A DNA stretch of 5,150 nucleotides from Thiomonas sp. (GTDB lineage: Bacteria > Pseudomonadota > Gammaproteobacteria > Burkholderiales > Burkholderiaceae_C): positions 1 through 5,150 of the forward strand of contig DAIDHU010000239.1 of assembly GCA_027451915.1 (NCBI GenBank). The letters run 5' to 3'. The notes beneath the pieces were generated by a model. The model searched no databases, was not told where the DNA came from, and saw only the letters and a list, made by a program, of their open reading frames with translations. A program made the position numbers and the translations under genes. How positions within the stretch are numbered: position 1 is the first letter of the stretch; every line of letters begins with the position of its first letter. This document shows positions 1 through 5,150 of this stretch, piece by piece.

Positions 1-187
1 GCTCGGCGCCGAGGTGCACCCCCGTGACGGTGATCCGACTGTCGGGCACGACGAGTCCGGCCACCACCCAGAAGGCGGCCTGGGAGGGGTCCCCGGGCAC
101 GGCCACGTCCCGGGCCTTCAGTTCGGAGGGGCGGAGCCGGATCGTGACCTCCGACCCCCGGCGCTCGACGACCACGTCGGCACCCAT
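1..187 (-). pseudogene. aroA: Internal fragment of EPSP synthase (AroA) fused in frame to the patatin gene
   Basis: The last ~55-60 codons before the left edge read as a middle piece of 3-phosphoshikimate 1-carboxyvinyltransferase, the shikimate-pathway enzyme joining PEP to shikimate-3-phosphate. The diagnostic string is VPGDPSQAAFWVVAG, the AroA VPGD-S-AAF motif in a form I associate with Actinobacteria, especially Acidimicrobiia. It is preceded by a typical RLRPSELKARDVA strand and followed by VVPDSRITVTGVHLG. The N-terminal part of AroA is absent: upstream of codons 164-187 the frame is patatin. In AroA this stretch normally follows an active-site region ending near a GADV string, so the join lies where both families could carry nearly the same codons. 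It may be a chimeric assembly join, a recombination scar, or part of an AroA gene continuing left of the window. Identity of the fragment is fairly sure; its biological reality is doubtful. Confidence 0.7.
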
Positions 188-700
188 GGCGCGGCACAGG
201 GACACCGGCACGGGATTGACCAGGCCGCCGTCGACCAGCAGCCTCCCGTCGCGCTGTGCCGGTGTGAACAGGCCCGGCAGGGCGATGGAGGCGCGCACCG
301 CGTCGATCACCGGGCCGTCGCGCAGCCAGACCTCGCGCCCCGTGTCGAGTTCGGTGGCCACGCAGGCGTAGGGACGCTGCAGGGCCTCGATGCCGTGGTC
401 CTCGAAATGCCCGCGGAAATAGTCCACGAGCTTGCGCCCCTCGATCATGCCGGCCGACAGTTTCAGATCGATCAGGCTCATCACGCCCTGACGGGTCAGC
501 GAGGCCACCCAGCGCTCCAGGCGATCGATCTGTCCGGCCGCATAGGCGGCGCCGACCAGCGCACCGATCGAGCTGCCGCAGACCAGATCCGGCTCGATGC
601 CCGCGCGCAACAGCGCGCGAATCACCCCCACGTGCGACCAGCCGCGCGCGGAGCCGCTGCCCAGGGCCAGTCCGATGCGAATCCTGCGATGAGCGTCCAA
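1..700 (-). CDS. Patatin-like phospholipase (RssA/NTE family), C-terminus replaced by AroA-like sequence; runs off left edge
   Basis: Predicted serine esterase or lipase of the RssA/patatin family, using a Ser-Asp dyad; the substrate is unknown. The frame from 700 is open to the window edge (233 codons). Residues 14-20 (GSGSARG) form the glycine-rich oxyanion loop. GSSIG at 42-46 is the nucleophile elbow, with Ser44 catalytic. DGG at 157-159 supplies the catalytic Asp157. No signal peptide is visible, so it is probably cytoplasmic. The start is taken as TTG (698-700), because TCCTCC at 707-712 gives a strong GGAGGA ribosome-binding site seven bases upstream and the family glycine loop begins shortly after; no ATG or GTG fits better. 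Patatin homology covers about residues 5-176. From about residue 173-179 the sequence no longer looks like the family and instead matches EPSP synthase. The usual C-terminal third of RssA proteins is therefore missing. Family assignment is confident; the true C-terminus is not known. Confidence 0.85.
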   Translation of the reverse strand, partial: MDAHRRIRIGLALGSGSARGWSHVGVIRALLRAGIEPDLVCGSSIGALVGAAYAAGQIDRLERWVASLTRQGVMSLIDLKLSAGMIEGRKLVDYFRGHFEDHGIEALQRPYACVATELDTGREVWLRDGPVIDAVRASIALPGLFTPAQRDGRLLVDGGLVNPVPVSLCRAMGADVVVERRGSEVTIRLRPSELKARDVAVPGDPSQAAFWVVAGLVVPDSRITVTGVHLGAE

Positions 701-817
701 GGCCTGTCCTCCATCCGGTCCAGGACCATAGCAGCTCGCGCGGCTTCGGCTGGCGCCCCGCGAGCGGCTACAGTTGGCGTTTTTCACCCGGGCCCGCCCG
801 AACCCGGCCTTGCGCCC
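701..817. promoter_or_regulatory. Divergent intergenic region between patatin and PH-domain genes
   Basis: This 117-base gap separates divergently transcribed genes and should hold both promoters. On the minus strand, TGCTATGGT (plus-strand 725-733) resembles an extended -10 element, placed about 25 bases before the TTG start, but I see no convincing -35. On the plus strand a T5 run at about 780-784 is followed by an imperfect CCGGG/CCCGG dyad; no clear promoter is readable. No obvious ribosome-binding site precedes the PH-domain ATG at 818. Promoter content is inferred from gene orientation rather than from strong motifs. Confidence 0.35.
707..712 (-). promoter_or_regulatory. Shine-Dalgarno GGAGGA for the patatin gene
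   Basis: TCCTCC on the plus strand is GGAGGA on the coding strand, six bases before TTG at 700-698 (bases 701-706 lie between). It is the main reason for choosing the TTG start. Confidence 0.6.
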
Positions 818-1276
818 ATGAGCTATGTCGACCGTCACCTGCTGAGCCAGGAGAGCGTGGTGTACCGCGCCCGCCTGAGCCGTCTCGTGTTCGCCCTGCC
901 GCTGGGCATGCTGGCCGCGGCCGCCGCCCTGCCTCTGGTGGGAGGCGCGGCCCTCGGCCTCGGCGCCTTGCTGGCCTTGTTCGCGCTGGCCTACGGGCTG
1001 CGCGCGTGGATGCGCTATGCGGGGGCCGAGTTCGCGGTCACGGATCGCCGCGTGATCATGAAGCTGGGGCTGGTGCGTCGAGTCTCCGTGGAGATCGTGC
1101 TCGAGCGCGTGGAAAGCCTGATCGTCGAGCAGGGCCTGCTGGGTCGCATGTTCGACTTCGGCTCCGTGTCCATCGTCGGTACCGGGGGCACGAAGGACCC
1201 TTTCCATCTCATCGCCGATCCCATGGGTTTTCGGCGCGCCGTGCAGGAACAGCTGGCACGCTCTCCCCGCGGCTGA
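818..1276 (+). CDS. Small membrane protein with bacterial PH domain (bPH_2, YdbT-like)
   Basis: This 152-residue protein has a short N-terminal lead (MSYVDRHLLSQESVVYRARL), a hydrophobic hairpin at about residues 22-63 (two closely spaced membrane segments) and a C-terminal bacterial Pleckstrin-homology domain at about 70-146. The PH signature is visible as FAVTDRRVIMKLGLVRR (72-88), then a helix with ERVESLIVEQGLLGRMFDFG (96-115) and the closing SIVGTGGTKDPFHLIADP strand and loop. The family is widespread in proteobacteria; it is membrane-anchored, with the PH domain presumed cytoplasmic, and its molecular role is largely unknown. The ATG at 818 is chosen because the MSYV(D/E)R opening is typical of relatives, although the upstream ribosome-binding site is poor. 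The frame stays open far upstream only because of antisense patatin coding. It is followed 20 bases later by another plus-strand gene, probably co-transcribed. Confidence 0.85.
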   Translation: MSYVDRHLLSQESVVYRARLSRLVFALPLGMLAAAAALPLVGGAALGLGALLALFALAYGLRAWMRYAGAEFAVTDRRVIMKLGLVRRVSVEIVLERVESLIVEQGLLGRMFDFGSVSIVGTGGTKDPFHLIADPMGFRRAVQEQLARSPRG

Positions 1277-1296
1277 GCCCGCGCAAGCCGAGCCCC

Positions 1297-1599
1297 ATGG
1301 ACGACGAATCGCAGATCCAGGTACCGCCCTCCTTCATCGCGCTGTTCCTGGAGCCGGGGCGCATCAAGCCGAGGGCGTCACGCGCCCATATCACGGAGCG
1401 CTACGAGTACTGCGAGGACCTGGCCCAGCTGCTGGCCCAGCGCGCCACCGAGATCCGCGCCGACCTGGGCATCACCCCCGAGGACGTGCTCGAGCGCATG
1501 GGCCGCGGCCTGGCCGACGGATCCGCCGGCCTGGACGCGGCCGAGGCGCGCTGGGTGGCCACGCGCCTGGCCGAGCTGCTGGGCTGGCAGGCCGGCTGA
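1297..1599 (+). CDS. Conserved hypothetical protein, 100 aa, helical, soluble
   Basis: I cannot assign a function. The 100-residue product has a short polar N-terminus, a hydrophobic patch PPSFIALFLEPGRIKP at residues 10-25, then a predicted helical body: ERYEYCEDLAQLLAQRA (34-50), PEDVLERMGRGL (61-72) and AAEARWVATRLAELLGW (81-97). There is one Cys and there are no membrane segments. It resembles short betaproteobacterial proteins of this layout that I recall being labelled hypothetical or loosely 'ATPase with chaperone activity'; no ATPase motif such as a Walker A loop is present, so that label should not be copied. The ATG at 1297 is chosen because it begins the conserved-looking part; it has only a weak purine-rich stretch upstream. 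It lies 20 bases after the PH-domain gene on the same strand and ends 11 bases from the convergent transporter gene. Confidence 0.75.
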   Translation: MDDESQIQVPPSFIALFLEPGRIKPRASRAHITERYEYCEDLAQLLAQRATEIRADLGITPEDVLERMGRGLADGSAGLDAAEARWVATRLAELLGWQAG

Positions 1600-1614
1600 G
1601 CCGGCGGCGCTCAG
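1591..1614. terminator. Overlapping inverted repeats in the convergent gap; possible bidirectional terminator
   Basis: Two mutually exclusive perfect stems overlap here. GCCGGC (1591-1596) pairs with GCCGGC (1600-1605) across a TGA loop that is the plus-strand stop. CTGAGC (1596-1601) pairs with GCTCAG (1609-1614) across a 7-base loop, and its arms contain the stop codons of both genes (1597-1599 plus, 1611-1613 minus). There is no T-tract on either side, so an intrinsic terminator is uncertain; the position between convergent genes is the main support. Confidence 0.3.
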
Positions 1615-2906
1615 GAGGGCAGCACGTCCCCGCGGGTCTCCAGCGCGAAGGGGATCACCAGCAGCCCCGCGATGAAGGCCACCGCGGTCCAGGCCACGGG
1701 AGTCCCCAGCGTGCCCATGTGGGCGACCCCTGCGGCCAGGATGAAGTTGACCACCGCGCCGAGGAAACGCCCGATCGAGGTATTGAAGGCGAAGGCCGTG
1801 GCACGTACCCGGGTTTCGTACTGCTCGGGCAGCCACAGGCTGAACATCGCGAAATTGCCCCCGAAAAAGCCCAGGAAGAACAAGGTGGCGATGAACAGGT
1901 TCAGGCCCTCGGGCACGTAGAAGGCCCAGCCGAAGCTCAGCACGATGCACGCCGCCATGCCCAGGAAGTACAGCCCAAGCGTGCTCTTGCGCCCGAAGCG
2001 CTCGGCCAGCGGCGGCAGCGCCAGGCAGCCCAGGATGGTGCCGATGGACAGGATGCCGGTGCCGATCGAGGCCATGTGCACGGCCTGCAGGTGGCTCATG
2101 CCCTGCTTGAGCGCGAGCTGGATGATGGCCGCCGGCTCGTAGACCGCGCCGGCCCACAGACCGATGATGGCCACCGTCAACAGGGTCGCGTTGACCAGGG
2201 TGCGGCGCCGATACTGGGCGCTGAAAATCTCCGACAAGGGGCTGCGGCGGGTCGGCGCCGCGGCATGCTGCCATTTCTCCGGCTCGCCCACCTTGAGCAT
2301 GGTGTAGATGGACACCACCACCGGGAACAGGCCGCACAGGAACATGGCCCGCCAGCCGTAGTGCGCGCCCACCGTGAAGTTCAGAGCCGCGGCGATGAAG
2401 AATCCCGCGTAATACCCGGTCTGCAGGAAGCCCGCGCCCATCTTGCGACGATCCTCGGGCCAGGACTCGGCCACGTAGGTCCCGGCGAGCGCCCACTCGC
2501 CGCCGATGCCGATGCCGGCCAGCAGGCGGAACAGGCCGAGCTCCCAGACGTTCTGCGACATCGCGGCCAGGCCCGTGAACAGCGCGTAACCGAAAATGGT
2601 CGCGGCCAGCACGCGGGTACGGCCGAAGCGGTCGGCGATGGGGCCCCAGATGAAGGACAGGCCCCAGCCCACCAGGAACAGGGCGAACAGGATGGACCCT
2701 GCCAGCCCGATATGGGCCGGGGTGGGCGCGATGCCCGACTTGGGCAGCAGCTCGGTCAGCGCCGGCACCAGCACCAGGGCGTAGATGATCGAGTCCATGC
2801 CGTCGAGGGTCCAGCCGAACCAGGCGGCCCAAAAGCCGCGGATCTGCTGCGCATTGAGCGGTGTTCGCGAGCGTCGCACGGCGCCGCCCAGGGTGGTCTG
2901 ATTCAT
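1611..2906 (-). CDS. MFS transporter, AAHS/MHS-like organic acid:H+ symporter; candidate malonate permease
   Basis: This 431-residue inner-membrane protein has about 12 hydrophobic segments and normal MFS length. Visible signatures are the TM1 motif GWTLDGMDSIIYALV (31-45) with acidic Asp35 and Asp38, typical of aromatic-acid and metabolite:H+ symporters; motif A GPIADRFGRTR (88-98) between TM2 and TM3; FRLLAGIGIGGEW (126-138) in TM4; the half-repeat of motif A, AERFGRK (301-307), between TM8 and TM9; and a terminal ETRG (423-426). The ATG at 2906-2904 is preceded by GGAGGAGA (plus-strand 2914-2921) seven bases upstream, a strong ribosome-binding site, although the frame is open much further upstream as shadow coding. 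It follows mdcH on the same strand after 53 bases, where other mdc operons carry mdcF or mdcLM, so malonate uptake is a reasonable inference. The motifs show an organic-anion-type MFS carrier but do not define the substrate. Confidence 0.88.
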   Translation of the reverse strand: MNQTTLGGAVRRSRTPLNAQQIRGFWAAWFGWTLDGMDSIIYALVLVPALTELLPKSGIAPTPAHIGLAGSILFALFLVGWGLSFIWGPIADRFGRTRVLAATIFGYALFTGLAAMSQNVWELGLFRLLAGIGIGGEWALAGTYVAESWPEDRRKMGAGFLQTGYYAGFFIAAALNFTVGAHYGWRAMFLCGLFPVVVSIYTMLKVGEPEKWQHAAAPTRRSPLSEIFSAQYRRRTLVNATLLTVAIIGLWAGAVYEPAAIIQLALKQGMSHLQAVHMASIGTGILSIGTILGCLALPPLAERFGRKSTLGLYFLGMAACIVLSFGWAFYVPEGLNLFIATLFFLGFFGGNFAMFSLWLPEQYETRVRATAFAFNTSIGRFLGAVVNFILAAGVAHMGTLGTPVAWTAVAFIAGLLVIPFALETRGDVLPS

Positions 2907-2913
2907 GGTGTCG

Positions 2914-2921
2914 TCTCCTCC
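2914..2921 (-). promoter_or_regulatory. Shine-Dalgarno GGAGGAGA for the MFS transporter
   Basis: The coding-strand GGAGGAGA ends seven bases before the ATG at 2906. It fixes the transporter start inside an otherwise very long open frame and suggests translation independent of mdcH. Confidence 0.7.
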
Positions 2922-2923
2922 AT

Positions 2924-2938
2924 GCGGGTGCATCCCGC
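2924..2938. repeat. Perfect 5-bp inverted repeat in the mdcH-transporter gap
   Basis: GCGGG and CCCGC flank a 5-base loop (TGCAT on the plus strand), just upstream of the transporter ribosome-binding site. The stem is short and has no T-run, so it might be an mRNA hairpin or chance in GC-rich DNA. A TTGACA on the coding strand (plus-strand 2942-2947) lies nearby but lacks a good -10 at 17 bases. Confidence 0.3.
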
Positions 2939-2959
2939 TTGTGTCAAAGTGTCTGCACG

Positions 2960-3904
2960 CTACTGCCGGGATCGCGCCCGCTGCGCCCGAAGGACCAGCG
3001 AGCGCAGACTCGATTCCTCGCTGTCCAGGATTTCCACGCGGCAGCTGAGCTGCCGCACCATGCGCCCCAGCGCCTGCCCGGGGGGCATTTCGATCACGCA
3101 CTGCACGCCCAGTTCCAGCAACAGCCGGCTGGCATCGCTCCAGCGCACCGGGCGCATGACGCCTTCGGCCAGGTCGCGCGCGATGTCCGGGGCCGCGCGC
3201 AGCGCGCGCGCCGTGGTGTTGGCGATGTAGGGCAGCTGGGCCTCGCGCAGGCGCAGCTCGCGCAGCGCCTGGGCCAATTGCTCGCCGCAGTGCGCCAGCA
3301 GCGGGCAATGCGAGGGCACCGCCACGTCCAGGCGCTCGACCTGCCGGGCGCCCGCGGCGCGCGCAGCCCCGACCAGCTCGCCCAGTGGGGCATCCGCGCC
3401 GGCGACGACGAACTGCGCGTCGCCGTTGAGATTGGCCAGATACACCCGCTCGAGCTCTCGCGCCCGCCCTGCGTTGACCTGTTCCAGCAGGCTTTCCAGC
3501 GCACCCTGACGCAGGCCCGAGACGGCCAGCATGCCGTAGCCGCGCGGAAAATCCTGCTCCATGCAACGCGCCAGCAGGCGCACCAGGCGCAGCGCATCGG
3601 CGAATTCCAGGCTGCCGCAGACCACCGCGGCGCCGAAGGCCCCGACCGAAAGACCGGCCACCGCGTCGGGACGCACCCCCTCGGCGGCCAGGCAGCGCGC
3701 CTGCGCCACCGCCGCCACCAGCAGGCCCAGCTGCACACCCACGGTCGAGCGCAGTGCAGGCTCGCGGTCGTAGCCTTGCACCGCCTCGCCGAGCACCTCG
3801 GAGGCCTCCTGCAAGGTCTCGCGCACGCGCACATGGTCCGGCAGGCGCCGCAGGTAGCCCTCGGACTGCGCGCCCTGCCCCGGGAACAGGAAGGCCAGTT
3901 GCAT
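2960..3904 (-). CDS. mdcH: Malonate decarboxylase subunit epsilon, malonyl-CoA:ACP malonyltransferase MdcH
   Basis: MdcH moves malonyl from malonyl-CoA to the holo acyl carrier protein MdcC, priming the decarboxylase cycle in the cytoplasm. The 314-residue protein is a complete FabD-type acyltransferase of usual length. It opens with AFLFPGQGAQ (4-13). The nucleophile elbow is GLSVGAF (84-90), with Ser86 catalytic. VPSHCPLL (197-204) carries the partner histidine His199. RPVRWSDA (251-258) and a late EMPPGQALGRM segment (272-282) are typical of the C-terminal half. The ATG at 3904-3902 shares its A with the mdcG stop (TGATG), and GGAG sits upstream, so translation is probably coupled to mdcG. 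The stop is TAG at 2962-2960. Plain FabD is the alternative, but position directly behind mdcG and mdcE makes MdcH the better call. Confidence 0.93.
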   Translation of the reverse strand: MQLAFLFPGQGAQSEGYLRRLPDHVRVRETLQEASEVLGEAVQGYDREPALRSTVGVQLGLLVAAVAQARCLAAEGVRPDAVAGLSVGAFGAAVVCGSLEFADALRLVRLLARCMEQDFPRGYGMLAVSGLRQGALESLLEQVNAGRARELERVYLANLNGDAQFVVAGADAPLGELVGAARAAGARQVERLDVAVPSHCPLLAHCGEQLAQALRELRLREAQLPYIANTTARALRAAPDIARDLAEGVMRPVRWSDASRLLLELGVQCVIEMPPGQALGRMVRQLSCRVEILDSEESSLRSLVLRAQRARSRQ

Positions 3905-4548
3905 CAGGCACTCCGCGCCGCGTGGCGCAACAGGGCACCCTGGGGGCGACGCAGCAGGTAGGCGCTGCCGGCGGCGAACTCGGCCAGCGCCGCGCCGCCG
4001 GCCGGCCACTCCAGCAACACGTCGATGCGCGCCTGGGTGAGCGCAGGCAGAGCCTCCAGCCAGGCGCGCGCTCGCGCGCGCGAAGGGGCGCGAGGGCAGC
4101 GCACCACGATATCCAGATCACTGCCCGGGCCCGTGCTGGGACTGCCGCTGGCCAGCTCGAAAGCCGCGCTGCCCGCGGGACCCCAGTCCCGCGGACCGGC
4201 CTCGCGCCAGGCCTGCTCCAGTTGTTCCAGGGCACGAAAGGCGCCCAGCGCAGTGCGCGCCGGGGCCAGGCCGGCGGCGCGCCGGCGCAGCTCGCCCGGG
4301 CGCAGCAACTCGCGCACCTGGTCCGCGTCCACCCAGGCCGCCAGCCTCTGGCTGCGCTGCGCGCCGCGCACGCCGACGGCGATGCGCCCGGCGCGCACGG
4401 CGGCACGTCGCGTCACGACCCAGGGAGTCGCAGCCAGCGCCGCCTGGGCCCAGGGTTCGGGGCCATGCTCCCATTGCAGCAGGCGCGGCGAGGCCAGACG
4501 CAGCAGATCGTGCACCCGCGCGCCGCGCCCCGGCTTCAACGCGTCCAT
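3904..4548 (-). CDS. mdcG: Malonate decarboxylase holo-ACP synthase, phosphoribosyl-dephospho-CoA transferase MdcG
   Basis: MdcG attaches the 2'-(5''-phosphoribosyl)-3'-dephospho-CoA prosthetic group to a serine of the carrier protein MdcC, turning apo into holo ACP. The product is 214 residues, usual for the family. Residues 12-24 (VHDLLRLASPRLL) match the family opening. The nucleotidyltransferase-like core is WGPAGSAAFELASG (122-135), followed by GSDLDIVV (142-149) with the metal-binding Asp144 and Asp146, and a third likely acidic residue, Asp176, in ARIDVLLEW. An RARARA stretch at 157-162 corresponds to a CG-alternating tract. The ATG at 4548-4546 lies inside the last codons of mdcE (13-base overlap) with only a weak GAG upstream, pointing to translational coupling. 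The stop TGA overlaps the mdcH start by one base. Confidence is high from motifs plus context. Confidence 0.92.
   Translation of the reverse strand: MDALKPGRGARVHDLLRLASPRLLQWEHGPEPWAQAALAATPWVVTRRAAVRAGRIAVGVRGAQRSQRLAAWVDADQVRELLRPGELRRRAAGLAPARTALGAFRALEQLEQAWREAGPRDWGPAGSAAFELASGSPSTGPGSDLDIVVRCPRAPSRARARAWLEALPALTQARIDVLLEWPAGGAALAEFAAGSAYLLRRPQGALLRHAARSA
4063..4082. repeat. Alternating CG tract inside mdcG
   Basis: A run of almost pure CpG alternation (interrupted once by a T at 4072) encodes the Arg-Ala repeat at MdcG residues 157-162. It is a low-complexity coding tract, with possible Z-DNA tendency or replication slippage; no functional evidence. Confidence 0.4.
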
Positions 4549-5150
4549 TGCTCGGCCATGCGTCGCCGTACCTCGACGGAGGCGGCCCTGCCCTCGCGGG
4601 CCCTGGCCGCGGTCCAGCGCACCGAGAGGTCGCGCTCCTCGGGCGCGATATCGCGCAAGGCCTCGACCAGGGCCTCGCGCACCGTCTGCAGCTGTTGCGC
4701 GCTCGGCGCCTGCGCGTCCACCCCGGGAATCAGCCGGTGCAGCAAACCCAGCCCGGCGTAGTCGGCGATGCGGTAGGACATCGGCGGCTGCGCGCTGGCG
4801 AGCTCGTCGAGCTCGGCCAGGCTGCGCCGCGTCACGCGCGCCGCGGCCTCCCGTCCCATGGCGTGCACCGTCACGCCCGGATCGTCCAGGGCGAGCAGGC
4901 GCTGCGCCTGGTAGCCATGCGCGAGGAAGGCGCCCGACATGGCGCCGCCCACGAGCAGCGCGACCACCTTGTGGCCGGCCTGGCGCGCGCTGGCGTAGGC
5001 GTCCACCGCGGCCGCGCAAGCCAGGTGGATGCCCAGCATCTCCTCGCGCCGGCCATAGGCCTGCCCGCGCACGTCCACCACGGCGACCAGCGCTCGGCGC
5101 GCCCCGTCGCGGTCGGCCTGCAGGGCATGGCGCACCGCCGCGGCCAGCCC
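4536..5150 (-). CDS. mdcE: Malonate decarboxylase gamma subunit MdcE (5' end outside window)
   Basis: MdcE with MdcD forms the carboxylase-like core that decarboxylates malonyl-S-ACP to acetyl-S-ACP, releasing CO2. The frame enters from the right edge and gives the C-terminal 204 residues; family members are roughly 230-290 residues, so a modest N-terminal portion is missing. Numbering from the edge, the crotonase-like core is visible as ALVAVVDVRGQAYGRREEML (20-39), IHLACAAAVDAYASARQAGH (41-60), and the glycine-rich VGGAMSGAFLAHGYQA (67-82), followed by LALDDPGVTVHAMGREAAAR (86-105). A GTG at 5135-5133 is in frame, but family sequence continues upstream, so it is not the start. The gene overlaps mdcG by 13 bases. 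mdcA, mdcC and mdcD are expected to the right of the window but are not seen here. Confidence 0.93.
   Translation of the reverse strand, partial: GLAAAVRHALQADRDGARRALVAVVDVRGQAYGRREEMLGIHLACAAAVDAYASARQAGHKVVALLVGGAMSGAFLAHGYQAQRLLALDDPGVTVHAMGREAAARVTRRSLAELDELASAQPPMSYRIADYAGLGLLHRLIPGVDAQAPSAQQLQTVREALVEALRDIAPEERDLSVRWTAARAREGRAASVEVRRRMAEQWTR

Noticed and set aside
781..806. CCGGG/CCCGG dyad near a T5 run upstream of the PH-domain gene, considered as a terminator
   Set aside because: It lies between divergent genes, where no terminator is expected, and the stem is short with the T-run on the wrong side for plus-strand transcription.
14..817. Plus-strand open frame running in frame into the PH-domain gene
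   Set aside because: It is antisense to the patatin gene, has low-complexity His/Gly/Ala-rich composition without domains, and the family-typical MSYVDR start lies at 818.
1378..2832. Second minus-strand frame, 484 codons, over the transporter
   Set aside because: It is an Arg/Gly/Ala/His-rich out-of-frame shadow of the MFS gene; the in-frame product has the MFS motifs.
1719..3230. 503-codon plus-strand open frame
   Set aside because: It is antisense to the MFS transporter and mdcH, is Gln/Gly/Arg-rich and matches no recognisable fold. Such shadow frames are expected in GC-rich genes with strong third-position bias.
3905..4009. Longer start for mdcH
   Set aside because: It would extend deep into mdcG, and the conserved FPGQGAQ opening begins right after the ATG at 3904, as usual for the family.
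2907..4406. Upstream extension of the transporter frame, apparently giving a 931-residue protein
   Set aside because: The extension is shadow sequence over mdcH and mdcG. The real start at 2906 has a strong ribosome-binding site and begins family-like sequence.
1..5150. tRNA, rRNA, CRISPR array, insertion sequence or phage signals
   Set aside because: None were recognised by eye; coding is nearly continuous and there are no spaced direct repeats, transposase motifs or structured RNA landmarks.

Overview
The window is very GC-rich, densely coded DNA. The malonate decarboxylase genes, a compact betaproteobacterial-type PH-domain membrane protein and an RssA-type patatin together suggest a high-GC proteobacterium, most likely Betaproteobacteria (Burkholderiales-like) or a high-GC gammaproteobacterium. 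This is inferred from recalled family resemblance; no search was run.

Layout: (a) 1-700, minus strand: a patatin/RssA-like serine esterase whose reading frame changes abruptly, without a stop, into a piece of EPSP synthase (AroA) at about 164-187 and then runs off the left edge. (b) 701-817: divergent intergenic region. (c) 818-1276 and 1297-1599, plus strand: a two-gene unit encoding a small bacterial PH-domain (YdbT/bPH_2) membrane protein and a 100-residue conserved-looking hypothetical protein. (d) 1600-1610: an 11-base convergent gap lying inside overlapping inverted repeats that include both opposing stop codons. (e) 1611-5150, minus strand: the downstream part of a malonate decarboxylase operon, in transcription order mdcE (5' end outside the window), mdcG, mdcH, then an MFS transporter gene.

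How the genes work together: MdcE is the gamma subunit of the carboxylase core that decarboxylates malonyl-ACP (with MdcD, presumed to lie outside the window). MdcG transfers the phosphoribosyl-dephospho-CoA prosthetic group to the acyl carrier protein, and MdcH loads malonyl from malonyl-CoA onto the new holo-ACP. The MFS permease sits where other mdc operons carry MdcF or MdcLM, so it is the natural candidate for malonate uptake, although its substrate cannot be read from sequence. mdcE/mdcG overlap by 13 bases and mdcG/mdcH by 1 base, so translational coupling is likely.

The most unusual signal is the patatin-AroA junction. The first ~165 bases encode an actinobacterial-looking AroA segment fused in frame at a short string (Gly-Ala-Asp-Val-Val-Val) that either family could plausibly contain. 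A chimeric assembly join is the simplest explanation; a genuine gene fusion or recombination scar is the alternative. I found no clear new defence, mobile, CRISPR or RNA system in this window.
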